From NCBI RefSeq assembly GCF_004664715.2, contig NC_051064.1, positions 110,355,740-110,419,739 of the forward strand: 64,000 nucleotides of DNA, read 5' to 3'. This stretch comes from Peromyscus leucopus. Its lineage: Eukaryota > Chordata > Mammalia > Rodentia > Cricetidae. The position numbers and the translations under genes are program-made. Numbering within the stretch: position 1 is the first letter of the stretch; the number at the start of each line of letters is the position of its first letter. Below the pieces are notes generated by a model, which saw nothing but the letters and a program-made list of their open reading frames with translations, ran no database searches and was not told the origin of the DNA. Below, piece after piece: positions 35,675 through 64,000 of this stretch.

Positions 35675-36525
35675 TAGGAGCTGAGGAAATGGCCCAGTCG
35701 GGAGAGTGCTTTCCATGTAAATATAAACATAATGTAAATATAAAGCTCCAGAGTTTGATCCCCAGCGCCCACACAGAGATACCAGGTGTGGTGGAAGGCA
35801 CTTTTAACTCCAGCATTCGAGGCAGACACATGAGGACACCTGAGGCTCAGTGGCCACTGGTGAGATCCAGTCCAGTGGAAAACCCTGGCTCAAAGGAGGT
35901 AGATGAGGAGGTGTGGTGGTATTGTGTTCCCCAAAATATTGTGTACTCTAATAAATTTATCTGGGGTCAGAGAACAGACAGCCACTAGACACAAAGGCTA
36001 GAAAATGGTGGCACTCACACCATTAATCCTAGCATTCCAGAGATAGAAATCCCTCTGGATCTCTGTGAATTCAAGGCCACATTGGAAACAGCCAAGCATG
36101 TTGACTCACGCCTTTAATCCCAGAAAGCCAGCCTTTAATCCCAGGGAGTGGTGGTAGAAAACAGAAAGATATATAAGGCGTGAGGACCAGAAACTAGATG
36201 ATTTTGGCTGGTTAAGCATTCAGGCTATGGAGCAATACAGTTCAGCTGAGACCCATTCGGGATGAGGACTCAGAGGCCTCCAGTCTGAGGAGACAAGACC
36301 AGCTGAGGATCCGGCGAGGTGAGATAGCTGTGGCTTGTTCTGTCTCTCTGATCTACCAGCATGGACCCCAATAACTCGCCTCAGGTTTGATTTTTATTAA
36401 TAAGAACTTTTAAGATTCCTGCTACAAGGAGGGCTCAAGAATGACACCTGGGATCGTCCTCTGGCCTCACACATACATGTACGCACACTTATACATGCAC
36501 CATGTGCACACTTACATATAAAAAA
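35675..36525 (+). mobile_element. Old SINE split by a solo LTR
   Basis: The 5' part is 35675-35905 and the 3' part 36433-36525 (GACACCTGGGATCGTCCTCT and CACATACATGTACGCAC). They read continuously as a B4-like SINE if the LTR at 35912-36426 is removed. Confidence 0.65.
35912..36426 (+). mobile_element. Solo LTR with perfect 6-bp target-site duplication
   Basis: Starts TGTGGTGGTATTGTG, ends AAGATTCCTGCTACA; flanked by AGGAGG at 35906-35911 and 36427-36432. A 6-bp duplication fits class II (ERVK-like) integration. It contains an early AATAAA and embedded SINE-like words (CACGCCTTTAATCCCAG). Confidence 0.88.
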
Positions 36526-36540
36526 AGAAAAGTATAACTA

Positions 36541-36725
36541 AGGGACAGCAAGGTGTCTCAGCAGGTACAGGCACTTGTGTGCGAGTCTGAGGACCCGAGT
36601 CTGATTCCCCAGAACCCACGTAAATGTGGAGGGAGAGACCCGACTCCACAAAACTGTCCTCTGACTTCCACCCATGCACGGGGAGTGTGTGTGCATGCAC
36701 TCACCCCAATAATAATAATTACGAA
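36541..36725 (+). mobile_element. B3/B2-like SINE
   Basis: GGGACAGCAAGGTGTCTCAG start and TGTGCATGCACTC end, followed by AATAATAATAAT. Confidence 0.75.
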
Positions 36726-36737
36726 GGATAAAGTTGG

Positions 36738-38100
36738 GCTTTTTGAGACTTAGTCTTACTATGTAGCCTCAGTTAGCCAGAACTTGCTGTTGACTGGGCT
36801 GACCTTGAACTCACAGAGATCTGCCCATCTCTGCCTCCCAAGTGTTAGGATTAAAGGCGTGCACCATCATGCCCAAAGATAAAGATTTTTTTGTTTTGTT
36901 TCTTCGTTGTTTTTTGTTTTTAGTTTGTTGTTGTTCCTAAACATCTGGAGTCCTTCCATTCCCATGATCATCTGTTCATCATCATGTCCCTGCTTCTCAG
37001 TCTGGGGGGGGGGGGGCTATGAGGGTGCAATAAGCCAAGGAAAGTAGAGGACTCTGGATTGTCTGGGATGTGCTTAGTTCTTTTGAAATAGGGTCTTCTG
37101 TATCCCTTGAAATTCTGGTGGTCCTGCCTCACCTCACTGGGCCTGGGGTTCCAAACATCACCACATCTGGTGCTGGGGATTAAACCCGGTGCCTTTGCAA
37201 GCTAAGATGGCACTCTCCTAAGGGAGCTGTGTGCCCAGCCTCTGTTTGAGATTTCCTATTAAATTAGCATAATAAGGGCTAGAAAGGGCAGGAAAAACTA
37301 AACCAAAGGCTCAGGATCAAGATGAGATGCCACATCTGTTGACATTGGGAAGTAGGAGCCCTTTATCCACCGGAGATCATCTTTTAGTCCAAAGTCTCCA
37401 GAGCAGGACATGATGGCACACTCCTGCAATCCCAGTTATCAACAATAATTAATAAGCAGGGTATGTTAGAAGTCAAAAGGGAAGTACCCTGTGTGGCGAG
37501 GCTAAAAACACTGGTCTCCTTGTGTGGACTGTGACTCAAGTGTCTGCTGGTACACCTCTGCAGACAGCAGCAGCTCCGTATAGACCCTCTCAGTCTGTGA
37601 ACAGTTAACTGTGTGCACAGCCCTGGGCTGGTACTGGCCACCCAGAGAATACAATCATTCCAGGTCTCTGTTCTCAAAGTGTTAACAGGTTGGCAAAGAT
37701 GTGAAAACAGTAGCAATTCAGGCGAGCATTGCCAGGGCCCAGGGCAGGCCAGGGGATTAATACAGGAGGAGAAGGATGAGGACCGCGGAGACATTGACCA
37801 GGCCCAGGCAGGAGGCTGGCCACAAGGTCGCTTGCCAGACCACTCCAATGTTGCTGAGTCCTGCTGTTTCCGAGGTGGCTGTCAGACGCCTGGGCGGCAC
37901 AGCTGAGGGAGGCCATCCCTAGCCATCGCCCACGTGAACAGTGATTAAAAACTCCTTTTATTCACAAGCCAGACTGCTATGGACCGTTCCTCGCTGGTTA
38001 AAATTTCCAAAGGAACCTCGAATTGGTGTTCTATTTTTTTTTCCTTTCCTCAATTATTTTTCATTGCTCTGTTTTATATTTGCATAAGGAAAAGGTGTTA
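36738..38100. other. Intergenic upstream of Yipf1
   Basis: 36738-36870 is a minus B1 and 37080-37240 an old minus B4-like copy. 37250-38100 is unique with no gene recognised. Confidence 0.6.
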
Positions 38101-38149
38101 AGTAATGAGTGAAACACTCCCGAACTCCTGAGAATGCGCCCTACCGGTG

Positions 38150-38378
38150 CCTGTCTCTTTAAGTCCCACGAGATGGGCGGGACCCGTCTCCCAGGGTCTG
38201 GAAGTCATTCCAGGGCTGCGCTTGCTTTAAGAGAGGGGGCGGGGCTCTGCCCGGAGGAGGCGGAGAAATCCCCTCCCTCCCCCGGATCTCCGGCTTCCGG
38301 GAACCGGCTGGAAGGCCACTAGAGCTGAGCATCCCAGGCCCCAACCCTCCCTGGACAGCTGGACCCTCTCCCTGCGAG
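38150..38378 (+). promoter_or_regulatory. Yipf1: CpG-rich Yipf1 promoter and non-coding exon 1
   Basis: 38150-38480 is the most CpG- and G+C-rich non-repetitive stretch of the right half. It holds GGGCGGGAC near 38175 and a strong GC box GGGGGCGGGGC at 38235-38245, with no TATA box. Exon 1 probably ends at 38378 (CCTGCGAG before GTGAGG). The exact TSS cannot be fixed from sequence. It contains no start codon continuing into exon 2, so it is taken as 5'UTR. Confidence 0.7.
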
Positions 38379-39465
38379 GTGAGGCCGTCGGGGCTTCTGG
38401 GCCAGTTGGGGAATCTCCTGCCCGCCCGGGCCCTTGCTGCTCAGCACTCCCCCTCCCCCAAGTCTGCCTGTGCATCCCCGGGTCCCTGACTGCAGCAGGG
38501 TCGCCAGCCAACACTCAAGCGCTGCTAATTGCCTGGCTCTGCGCTAAGCTCCTTACACGCACTATCTTATAGAATGATCTAGACACCATCATGAACCCAT
38601 TTTACAGATGAGGAAGCTGAGGCCTCGAGGAGCGCACACACAGCAGAGAAGCAACAGAATCGGGACTCAAGCCCAGGTCTGTCTGACCACAGCATCTGAG
38701 ACCTAAAACCGGCTGCACTGGAGTGTCTTCCCCATCACCCCTCCCAAATCCTAGGCTCCCTTCCACTTGCTCCCATCTCCAGGTTTCACCTAGTCCCCAA
38801 ATATTCACACAGTGAGCGACCCCTGCAGCCAGGCTCTTCTGTGTTGATATGGGGCCTCTTGTAACCCACACTGGCCTCACCAAGTAGCATAGGATAACCC
38901 TAAACTTCCTGATCCTCCTGCCTCCACCTCCTCGGTGCTGGGATTACAGGCATGCTCTAGATTTTGCAGGTCCTGGGTCTTGAACCCAGGACTTCCAACA
39001 TGCTAGGCAAAGCACTCTCTCAAATGACCTGCAATCGCAGCCATTCCTTTATAGCAGTTTTATTAATAGCTGATGCTTAGACGTAATCCTTATATAAACT
39101 ATCAGTCCCCACTGAAAATAGGCAAGGGAAAGCAGTTGTGGCCAGGGAGATTGCTCAGCAGGTTATAGGCAACTGTCCCCAGGCATGGTCAGAGCCCATC
39201 CTGAGACCCACACGGTGGGGGGAAAGAACTGACTCCCATCGCCACACAAGGCAAAGACATGTACATACATTTTCAATTTTTAAGACAGGATCTCACTATG
39301 CAGAGCAGGCTGGCCTTAAACTCATGGAGATCTGCCTGCCACTGCCTCCGAGTGCTACGGTTAACTGTGTGTGCCACTCCCCGCAGCTGGCTATGAACTT
39401 TTCTTTTGGTATGATTTCTTGCAGATTGTTCCATTTTCCTAAGCTTATTTACTTCTTCGTTTTAG
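38379..39465 (+). other. Yipf1: Yipf1 intron 1 contents
   Basis: 38379-38860 is unique and G+C-rich. 38865-39040 is a B4/B1-like minus copy, 39140-39270 a plus B2/B3-like copy and 39271-39385 a minus B1. Confidence 0.6.
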
Positions 39466-39514
39466 ACCCCTGGAAATTCTCTTCCTCACCCCTGGGAACA
39501 GAGCCTCTGGCTGA

Positions 39515-58728
<19,214 letters not shown>

Positions 58729-59789
58729 GTACGTCCTGACGGTGCCCTCGTGGGGCGCTTTTAAACGTTGATTTATTGTGGGTGTACCGGTGTAGGCACA
58801 TGCATGTAGAGGTCAGTCAGCTCTCTATTTCCATCACATGGGCTCTGGGGATGAAGCTCGTTCCTTTAGCCTTCCCCGAAAGCATCTTTATCTGATGAAC
58901 CAGCTCTCCAGCTCTCTGGGTGTGTATCATACACAAGTGTCAAAACTTTGCAAAATCCTCAAGCTGTTAGATACAGTAGCTCTCTCTCTCTCTCTCTCCC
59001 TTCCTTTTTTCTTTCTTTCTTTCTTTTTTTTTTTTCCCCAGACAGGGTTTCTCTGTGTATCCTGGCTGTCCTGGAGCTCACTCTGTAGACCAGGCTGGCC
59101 TCGAACTCACAGAGATCCACCTGCCTCTGCCTCCCGAGTGCTGGGATTAAAGGCGTGTGCCACCACCGCCCGACCACTGTGGTTCTTTTAAAACTGACAC
59201 TGTGACCCAGACATCAAGACTGTCCTGGAAGGAAGGTGGCAAAGGTGTGAGGACTGGGTTGTAGTGTGTGGCTTTCCTGGCTTCTGTGATGTGGTTAAGA
59301 TTCAGTGTCTGGCCCGAGAGGTATGAGTGGCCACATGTCTCTCTACAGGGCTGGGGAACAGGATGGGGGACTCTGCCTGCTGCTGCCTTTTTGGTTTCCT
59401 GTCCATGGCTAGACAGATGTTGGACATTTTAAAGTTTCCTGGCTGGTTAGAATGAAGGGAAAAAAAAAAGATTTCATGGGTGGGAAGCTTAAGATTGGAG
59501 TCAGTCATAGACAAGTGGATTGTTTCTGAGGCACACAGTATTTGAAGGCCGTTTGGGTGGGCCTGAGTGCCCTTTCTGGGGGAGCGTATGCTTTTGAGTC
59601 ATGCAGGCCCAGCAGAAGCTCTGTTGTGTGGTATCCGTGTGAGCCTGGCCGTGGTTCTGTGCTCCTTGGAGTCCTGCTGCTTCACCTGTGATCTGATCTG
59701 ACTGGCGACTTCCCCATAGGCTGCCTGAGAATCAAACAATACATAGGAAGCGTGTGACCTAGAACTTGTCCACTCACTGCCTCCAGATC

Positions 59790-59965
59790 TGTTTTTTTTT
59801 TTTTTTTTTTTTTTTTGGTTTTTCGAGACAGGGTTTCTCTGCGTAGTTTTGCGCCTTTCCTGGAGCTCACTTGGTAGCCCAGGCTGGCCTCGAACTCACA
59901 GAGATCCGCCTGCCTCTGCCTCCCGAGTGCTGGGATTAAAGGCGTGCGCCACCACCGCCCGGCAT
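59790..59965 (-). mobile_element. B1 SINE
   Basis: T22 tail, GGTTTTTCGAGACAGGG, full reverse-complement B1 ending CACCACCGCCCGGC. Confidence 0.95.
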
Positions 59966-60082
59966 TGTTTTGTTTTTGTTTGATCCTAAGGAGACATGCC
60001 CGAGCTCTAGAGATGCTGCAGTGCCCCTGGGGACCCTTCCGTCCCCTCTCCTGCTGACACCTCCCTCCTCCTCTGTGTTCTT

Positions 60083-60404
60083 TTTTTTTTTTTTTTTTTT
60101 TTTTGGTTTTTCGAGACAGGGTTTCTCTGCGTAGCTTTGCACCTTTCCTGGAGCTCACTTGGTAGCCCAGGCTGGCCTCGAACTCACAGAGATCCACCTG
60201 GCTCTGCCTCCCGAGTGCTGGGATTAAAGGCGTGCGCCACCACCGCCCGGCAAAGAGCTTTTTTTTTTTTTTTTTTTTTTTTTTTGGTTTTTCGAGACAG
60301 GGTTTCTCTGTGTAGCTTTGCGCCTTTCCTGGAGCTCGCTCACTTGGTAGCCCAGGCTGGCCTCGAACTCACAGAGATCCACCTGGCTCTGCCTCCCGAG
60401 TGCT
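60083..60404 (-). mobile_element. Dimeric B1 insertion within one target-site duplication
   Basis: Full-length minus B1 (about 60083-60252) plus a 5'-truncated minus B1 (about 60259-60404). The pair is flanked by CTCCTCTGTGTTCTT at 60068-60082 and 60405-60419. Confidence 0.92.
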
Positions 60405-60562
60405 CTCCTCTGTGTTCTTAACATTGTCAGGTGGGCTGAGGTGAGGAGGAAGACGGAAGAAAAGAGAGGCCATTTTTAAGTCTGTGAGGACTAGAGAGGA
60501 GCGGGACACATTGAATAGTGGACCAAGGAAGTGTCATTGTCATCATTAAAGACACATTTCAG

Positions 60563-60735
60563 CTGGGCAGTGGTGGCGCACACCTTTAATCCCAGCACTC
60601 GGGAGGCAGAGGCAGTCGGATCTCTGTGAGTTTGAGGCCAGCCTGGTCTACAGAGTGAGTTCCAGGACAGGCACCAAAGCTACACAGAGAAACCCTGTCT
60701 GGAAAAACAAACAAACAAACAAACAAACAAAAAAG
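60563..60735 (+). mobile_element. B1 SINE with (CAAA)n tail
   Basis: CAGCTGGGCAGTGGTGGCGC start; CACATTTCAG occurs on both sides as a 10-bp duplication. Confidence 0.94.
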
Positions 60736-61377
60736 TCACATTTCAGGGGAGATGGCTCAGCTGTTCAGAGCATGGGCTGCTCTTGCAGAGGAACTGGGTT
60801 CAGTTCTTAGCATCCATATGGAAAGTCACAACTATCTGTAACTTCTTCAGTTCCAGGGGATTCAATGTCGTCTTCTGACCTCCATGAGCACCAGGCACAC
60901 ATGTGGTACACATACATACATGCAGGCAAAACCCTTTTACACATGAAGTGAATTTAAAAAAAAAATTGGAGGGATAGGGATGTGACCTAATGGGTAAACT
61001 CACTTGCTGTACAAGTGTAAGGACCTGAATTCTAATTCCCAGCCCCCACATATAATCTAGGCATGTGGACATGGTGGCATGCATCCTTCAGCCCCAGCTC
61101 TTGGGAGGCAGAGGCAAGCAGATCTCTGTGAGTTCCAGGTCAGCCAGAGCTACATAGACCCTGCCTGACTCAGGGAAAAATGCTTGGCATGACTCCATGT
61201 GCCTGTGACTCCAGCATTAGGGGCTGGAGACAGGTTGATCCTGGGGGCTCACTGGCCTGTCAGCCTTACTGAATGGCAAACTTCCAGTTCAGTGAGGGAG
61301 CGCATCTCAAACCAATAAGGTGGAAGGTATGTGATGTTTCGTCCTGTTTTCTACTTGAACATAGCATGTGTGAATCT

Positions 61378-61379
<2 letters not shown>

Positions 61380-61431
<52 letters not shown>
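61380..61431. repeat. (CA)n microsatellite
   Basis: About 25 CA units. Confidence 0.97.
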
Positions 61432-61433
<2 letters not shown>

Positions 61434-63690
61434 CAAATCAAATCAAATTAAATGGTAAAAGGACCCATTTTGGGGTTGGGCCATAGCTCTGTTGATACAG
61501 TGCTCGCTTAGTCTGCACGGGATCCTGGGTTTGTTTCCTGTACCACATAAACTGGGTGTCATGGTGCACACCTGTAATTCCCTTACTTGGGAAGTAGAGG
61601 CAGGAGGAGGGAAACTTCAACTTCATCCTCAGCTACATAAGGAGGTCAGACAGACCTTACCTAAAAAAAAAAGTCTGTGGTACCTGTGCCAGGACCTGCA
61701 GGGTCTTTTACTGCCTAAGACACCCCCTTCTCAGGTAATGGTACTGAAGGTGGAATTTTCCTGCCCATCTTGCTGCTCAGGAATTTTCTAGAAGAGAGCC
61801 AATGATGAGATGGCTTAGTGGGTAGAGACGCTTGCCGCCAAGCTTCATGACCTGAGTTCGAGCTCCAGGACCCACCTGATGGAAGGAGCGAACCAGTTCC
61901 TTCACATTGTCCCCCGATCTCCACACATGCTCTGTACCTCTCGTGCTTGCCCCTACACTAATAAATACAATTTAAAGGTAAAATACTTCTCTAAAAGAGA
62001 GCATCATTATGAAATGGAAAGAGCGCTGACCTGGGAGGAGCTCAGGGATGTAAACTGAGGCAGCTTAGCTGTCACAGCCCCAGTTTTCCTTTCTGTCCGG
62101 GCTTCAGTGAGAGTCAGCACGTGGCAGGAACCTCCTCCTCTACTGGAAAGGGTTCTTCAGGTCACAGGCGTCAGCAGAAGTTCCCAGGGCCACTCTGCTG
62201 CAAAGTGTAACCTAATGCTCTCCCAGGAGTGACCCAAGGTCACACAGCTCATAAGTTGACTAGGGCTCTTGTTTCACACTGTGACCCTGGCCTTGGTTGG
62301 TCCTCTCCCTGGGCCATCTGTGGCCTGAACTTTTCATATCGCATACACGGCTAAGGTAGGAGGAAAGCACATTCCACTCAGCTCTGAAAAGTCTCCTGAT
62401 CCGGGCGCCTTGGGCTGTGGGCAGAGGTGTCCACCAGGGGAAGGGCCCTTCTGGTGGAGAAGTTGCTGTGTCCTGGACAGAGGGAGGGAGCCCTCAGTGG
62501 TCAGATGTTGAGCCAGGGCCCTGTGTTGGACATGGCTTCTCTCTTCTGGGAGGGAGGGGTCATCAGAAGAGAGGAAGCCAGGGGTCCAGTCCTGCTCACC
62601 CAGCCCGGCTTTGGTCATTTCCCTACTCTGGACTCCTTTCTCTTCCCGTAGGGGAAGGGGCCGGTCATGCACATCATAGCACTGTCGGCCTGGTTGGGAG
62701 GACTCGATGAGATATGCAGCATGAGAATTATGACAAGTTAGCCCGGTCTGGTGACTCATGTCTGTCATCCCAGTACCGGGAGGCTGAGGCCCAAAGAGGG
62801 CCACCAGCGTGTGGCCTGCCTGGGCCTCAGAGTGAGCTCTATGCCATTCGGAGGTCTGCAGCAAGACCCTGACTTATGAACAAGGAGCTGCTGGGAGGGT
62901 GACTCGGTTGACAAAGTGCTCCCAGAGGACCCAGTTCAGTCCCCAGAACCCATTTAAAAAGAGCTGGGCGTGGTGCACGCGTGGCATCCCAGACCCGGGG
63001 GAAATGGAGACAGGGGGGTCCCCGAGGCTCACTGTCAGGCAGCTGAGCCTACTCGTTTAGTTCTAAATTAGTGAGAGACCTTGTGTGTTTTTGAAAGGGG
63101 AGGAGGAGAGTGCCGGAGGAATACACTTGAGCTTGGACCCTGACCTGCACACACATGTTCACCTGTCCCTACACACCGCATACAGGTGAACATGCACACA
63201 GACACATATACACAGAGAAGGAGAGAAAGAAAACTCTATCTATTCATGTAATCAGAAGACATCATTATTATTGAACGTGGGGGCAGGAGTTGGCTGGAGT
63301 CACTTGGGCTGAGGGGTACCAGCTGAACCAGACAGCCTAGCCTGGCCTTCTCCCTCTCCCTTGGGAAGCCCGGGCTGGTGTTTTTGTCTGAGTGCAGTGA
63401 TGTGTGTGGCAACCCCACACCTGCTGAGGCTCCCCCAGGACTTGTCTTGAAAGTGATCTCCACACACACCTGGCGGGGACAGCGGAGGAAGCATCCAGAG
63501 GGTGGGTCCTCAGTGGGGTTTTCGAGAGTCAGACAAGCCTACATTTGAATGAGCACTGCTGCCCTCAGAGAGACCGGAGCCTCCTGGCCCACAGTGCCTC
63601 AGGACGGGCCGCGCCGGGCACAGACGCTGCCAGATCACAGGCCGTGTAGAGACTAGAAGAGAGTGCCTTTTAGAGACCATCTTATCAATC

Positions 63691-63850
63691 TTTTTTTTTT
63701 TTTTTTCCTCAAGACAGGGTTTCTCTGTGTAGCTTTTCGCCTTTCCTGGGACTCACTTGGTAGCCCAGGCTGGCCTCGAACTCACAGAGATCTGCCTGGC
63801 TCTGCCTCCCGAGTGCTGGGATTAAAGGCGTGCGCCACCACCGCCCGGCT
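63691..63850 (-). mobile_element. B1 SINE with perfect 14-bp target-site duplication
   Basis: Reverse-complement B1 after a T-run, flanked by CCATCTTATCAATC at 63677-63690 and 63851-63864. Confidence 0.96.
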
Positions 63851-64000
63851 CCATCTTATCAATCCTTTTACAGATAAAACTGAAGAGGTAGGGAGAGGCC
63901 GTTCTAGAGCCACAGTGACAGTGGCCAGTGCAGGTGAGAGACCTGGGCCATCCGGCTCTGAGGCTCAGATAGTCCTGAGGAGAGTTTCCTCCAGCGGCCG

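Larger units (their letters stand above)
58729..64000 (+). other. Yipf1: Yipf1 intron 8 (and possibly beyond) contents
   Basis: SINE-dense: minus B1s (59021-59175; 59790-59965; 60083-60404 double; 63691-63850), a plus B1 (60563-60735), plus B2/B3 and ID/B4-like copies (60745-60955; 60965-61180; 61475-61680; 61800-61985; 62740-63200) and (CA)n (61380-61431). 59180-59780 and 61990-62735 appear unique. The last Yipf1 coding exon was searched for by its expected AYFFDAPEM start and not found. Confidence 0.6.

Overview
The window is nuclear DNA of a muroid rodent. It is full of rodent B1, B2/B3, B4 and ID SINEs, MaLR-type LTRs and long (CA)n/(GT)n arrays. The common B1 subtype, with GGAAAGGCGCAAAGCTAC in its 3' part, and several LTR families seen here are typical of cricetids (hamsters, voles, deer mice). 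That assignment is an inference and no species is claimed.

Two protein-coding genes can be read exon by exon and are arranged head to head. Dio1 (type 1 iodothyronine deiodinase, a selenoenzyme) lies on the minus strand. All four coding exons are present (31957-32293, 22817-22960, 19630-19829, 16786-16878) and give a complete 257-codon frame. An in-frame TGA at codon 126 encodes selenocysteine, and a well-formed SECIS element lies in the 3'UTR (15930-15994). Yipf1 (a Yip1-family Golgi membrane protein) lies on the plus strand. A CpG-rich promoter and non-coding exon 1 sit at about 38150-38378, followed by seven coding exons between 39515 and 58728. These give 277 of about 306 codons; the last coding exon was not found and is probably beyond the right edge. 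The divergent Dio1/Yipf1 order matches the human 1p32 neighbourhood.

Region by region: 1-15.88 kb is intergenic and repeat-rich. It holds several LTRs, a 32-bp minisatellite of 14 units at 12.8-13.25 kb, and a MaLR provirus fragment at 13.7-15.17 kb. 15.88-32.3 kb is Dio1. 32.3-38.1 kb is the divergent intergenic interval, with a Dio1-proximal HNF4-like/GC-box/GATA cluster, an L1 fragment, a polypyrimidine tract and a solo LTR inserted into a SINE. 38.1-64 kb is Yipf1 with SINE-rich introns.

The two genes are not known to act in one pathway. No clearly undescribed system was found. The observations most worth checking are a GNRA-capped hairpin immediately beside the Dio1 SECIS, a 240-nt Yipf1 intron that is fully open in frame, the Dio1 proximal promoter motifs, and several cleanly dated transposon insertions, including a dimeric B1 within one target-site duplication.
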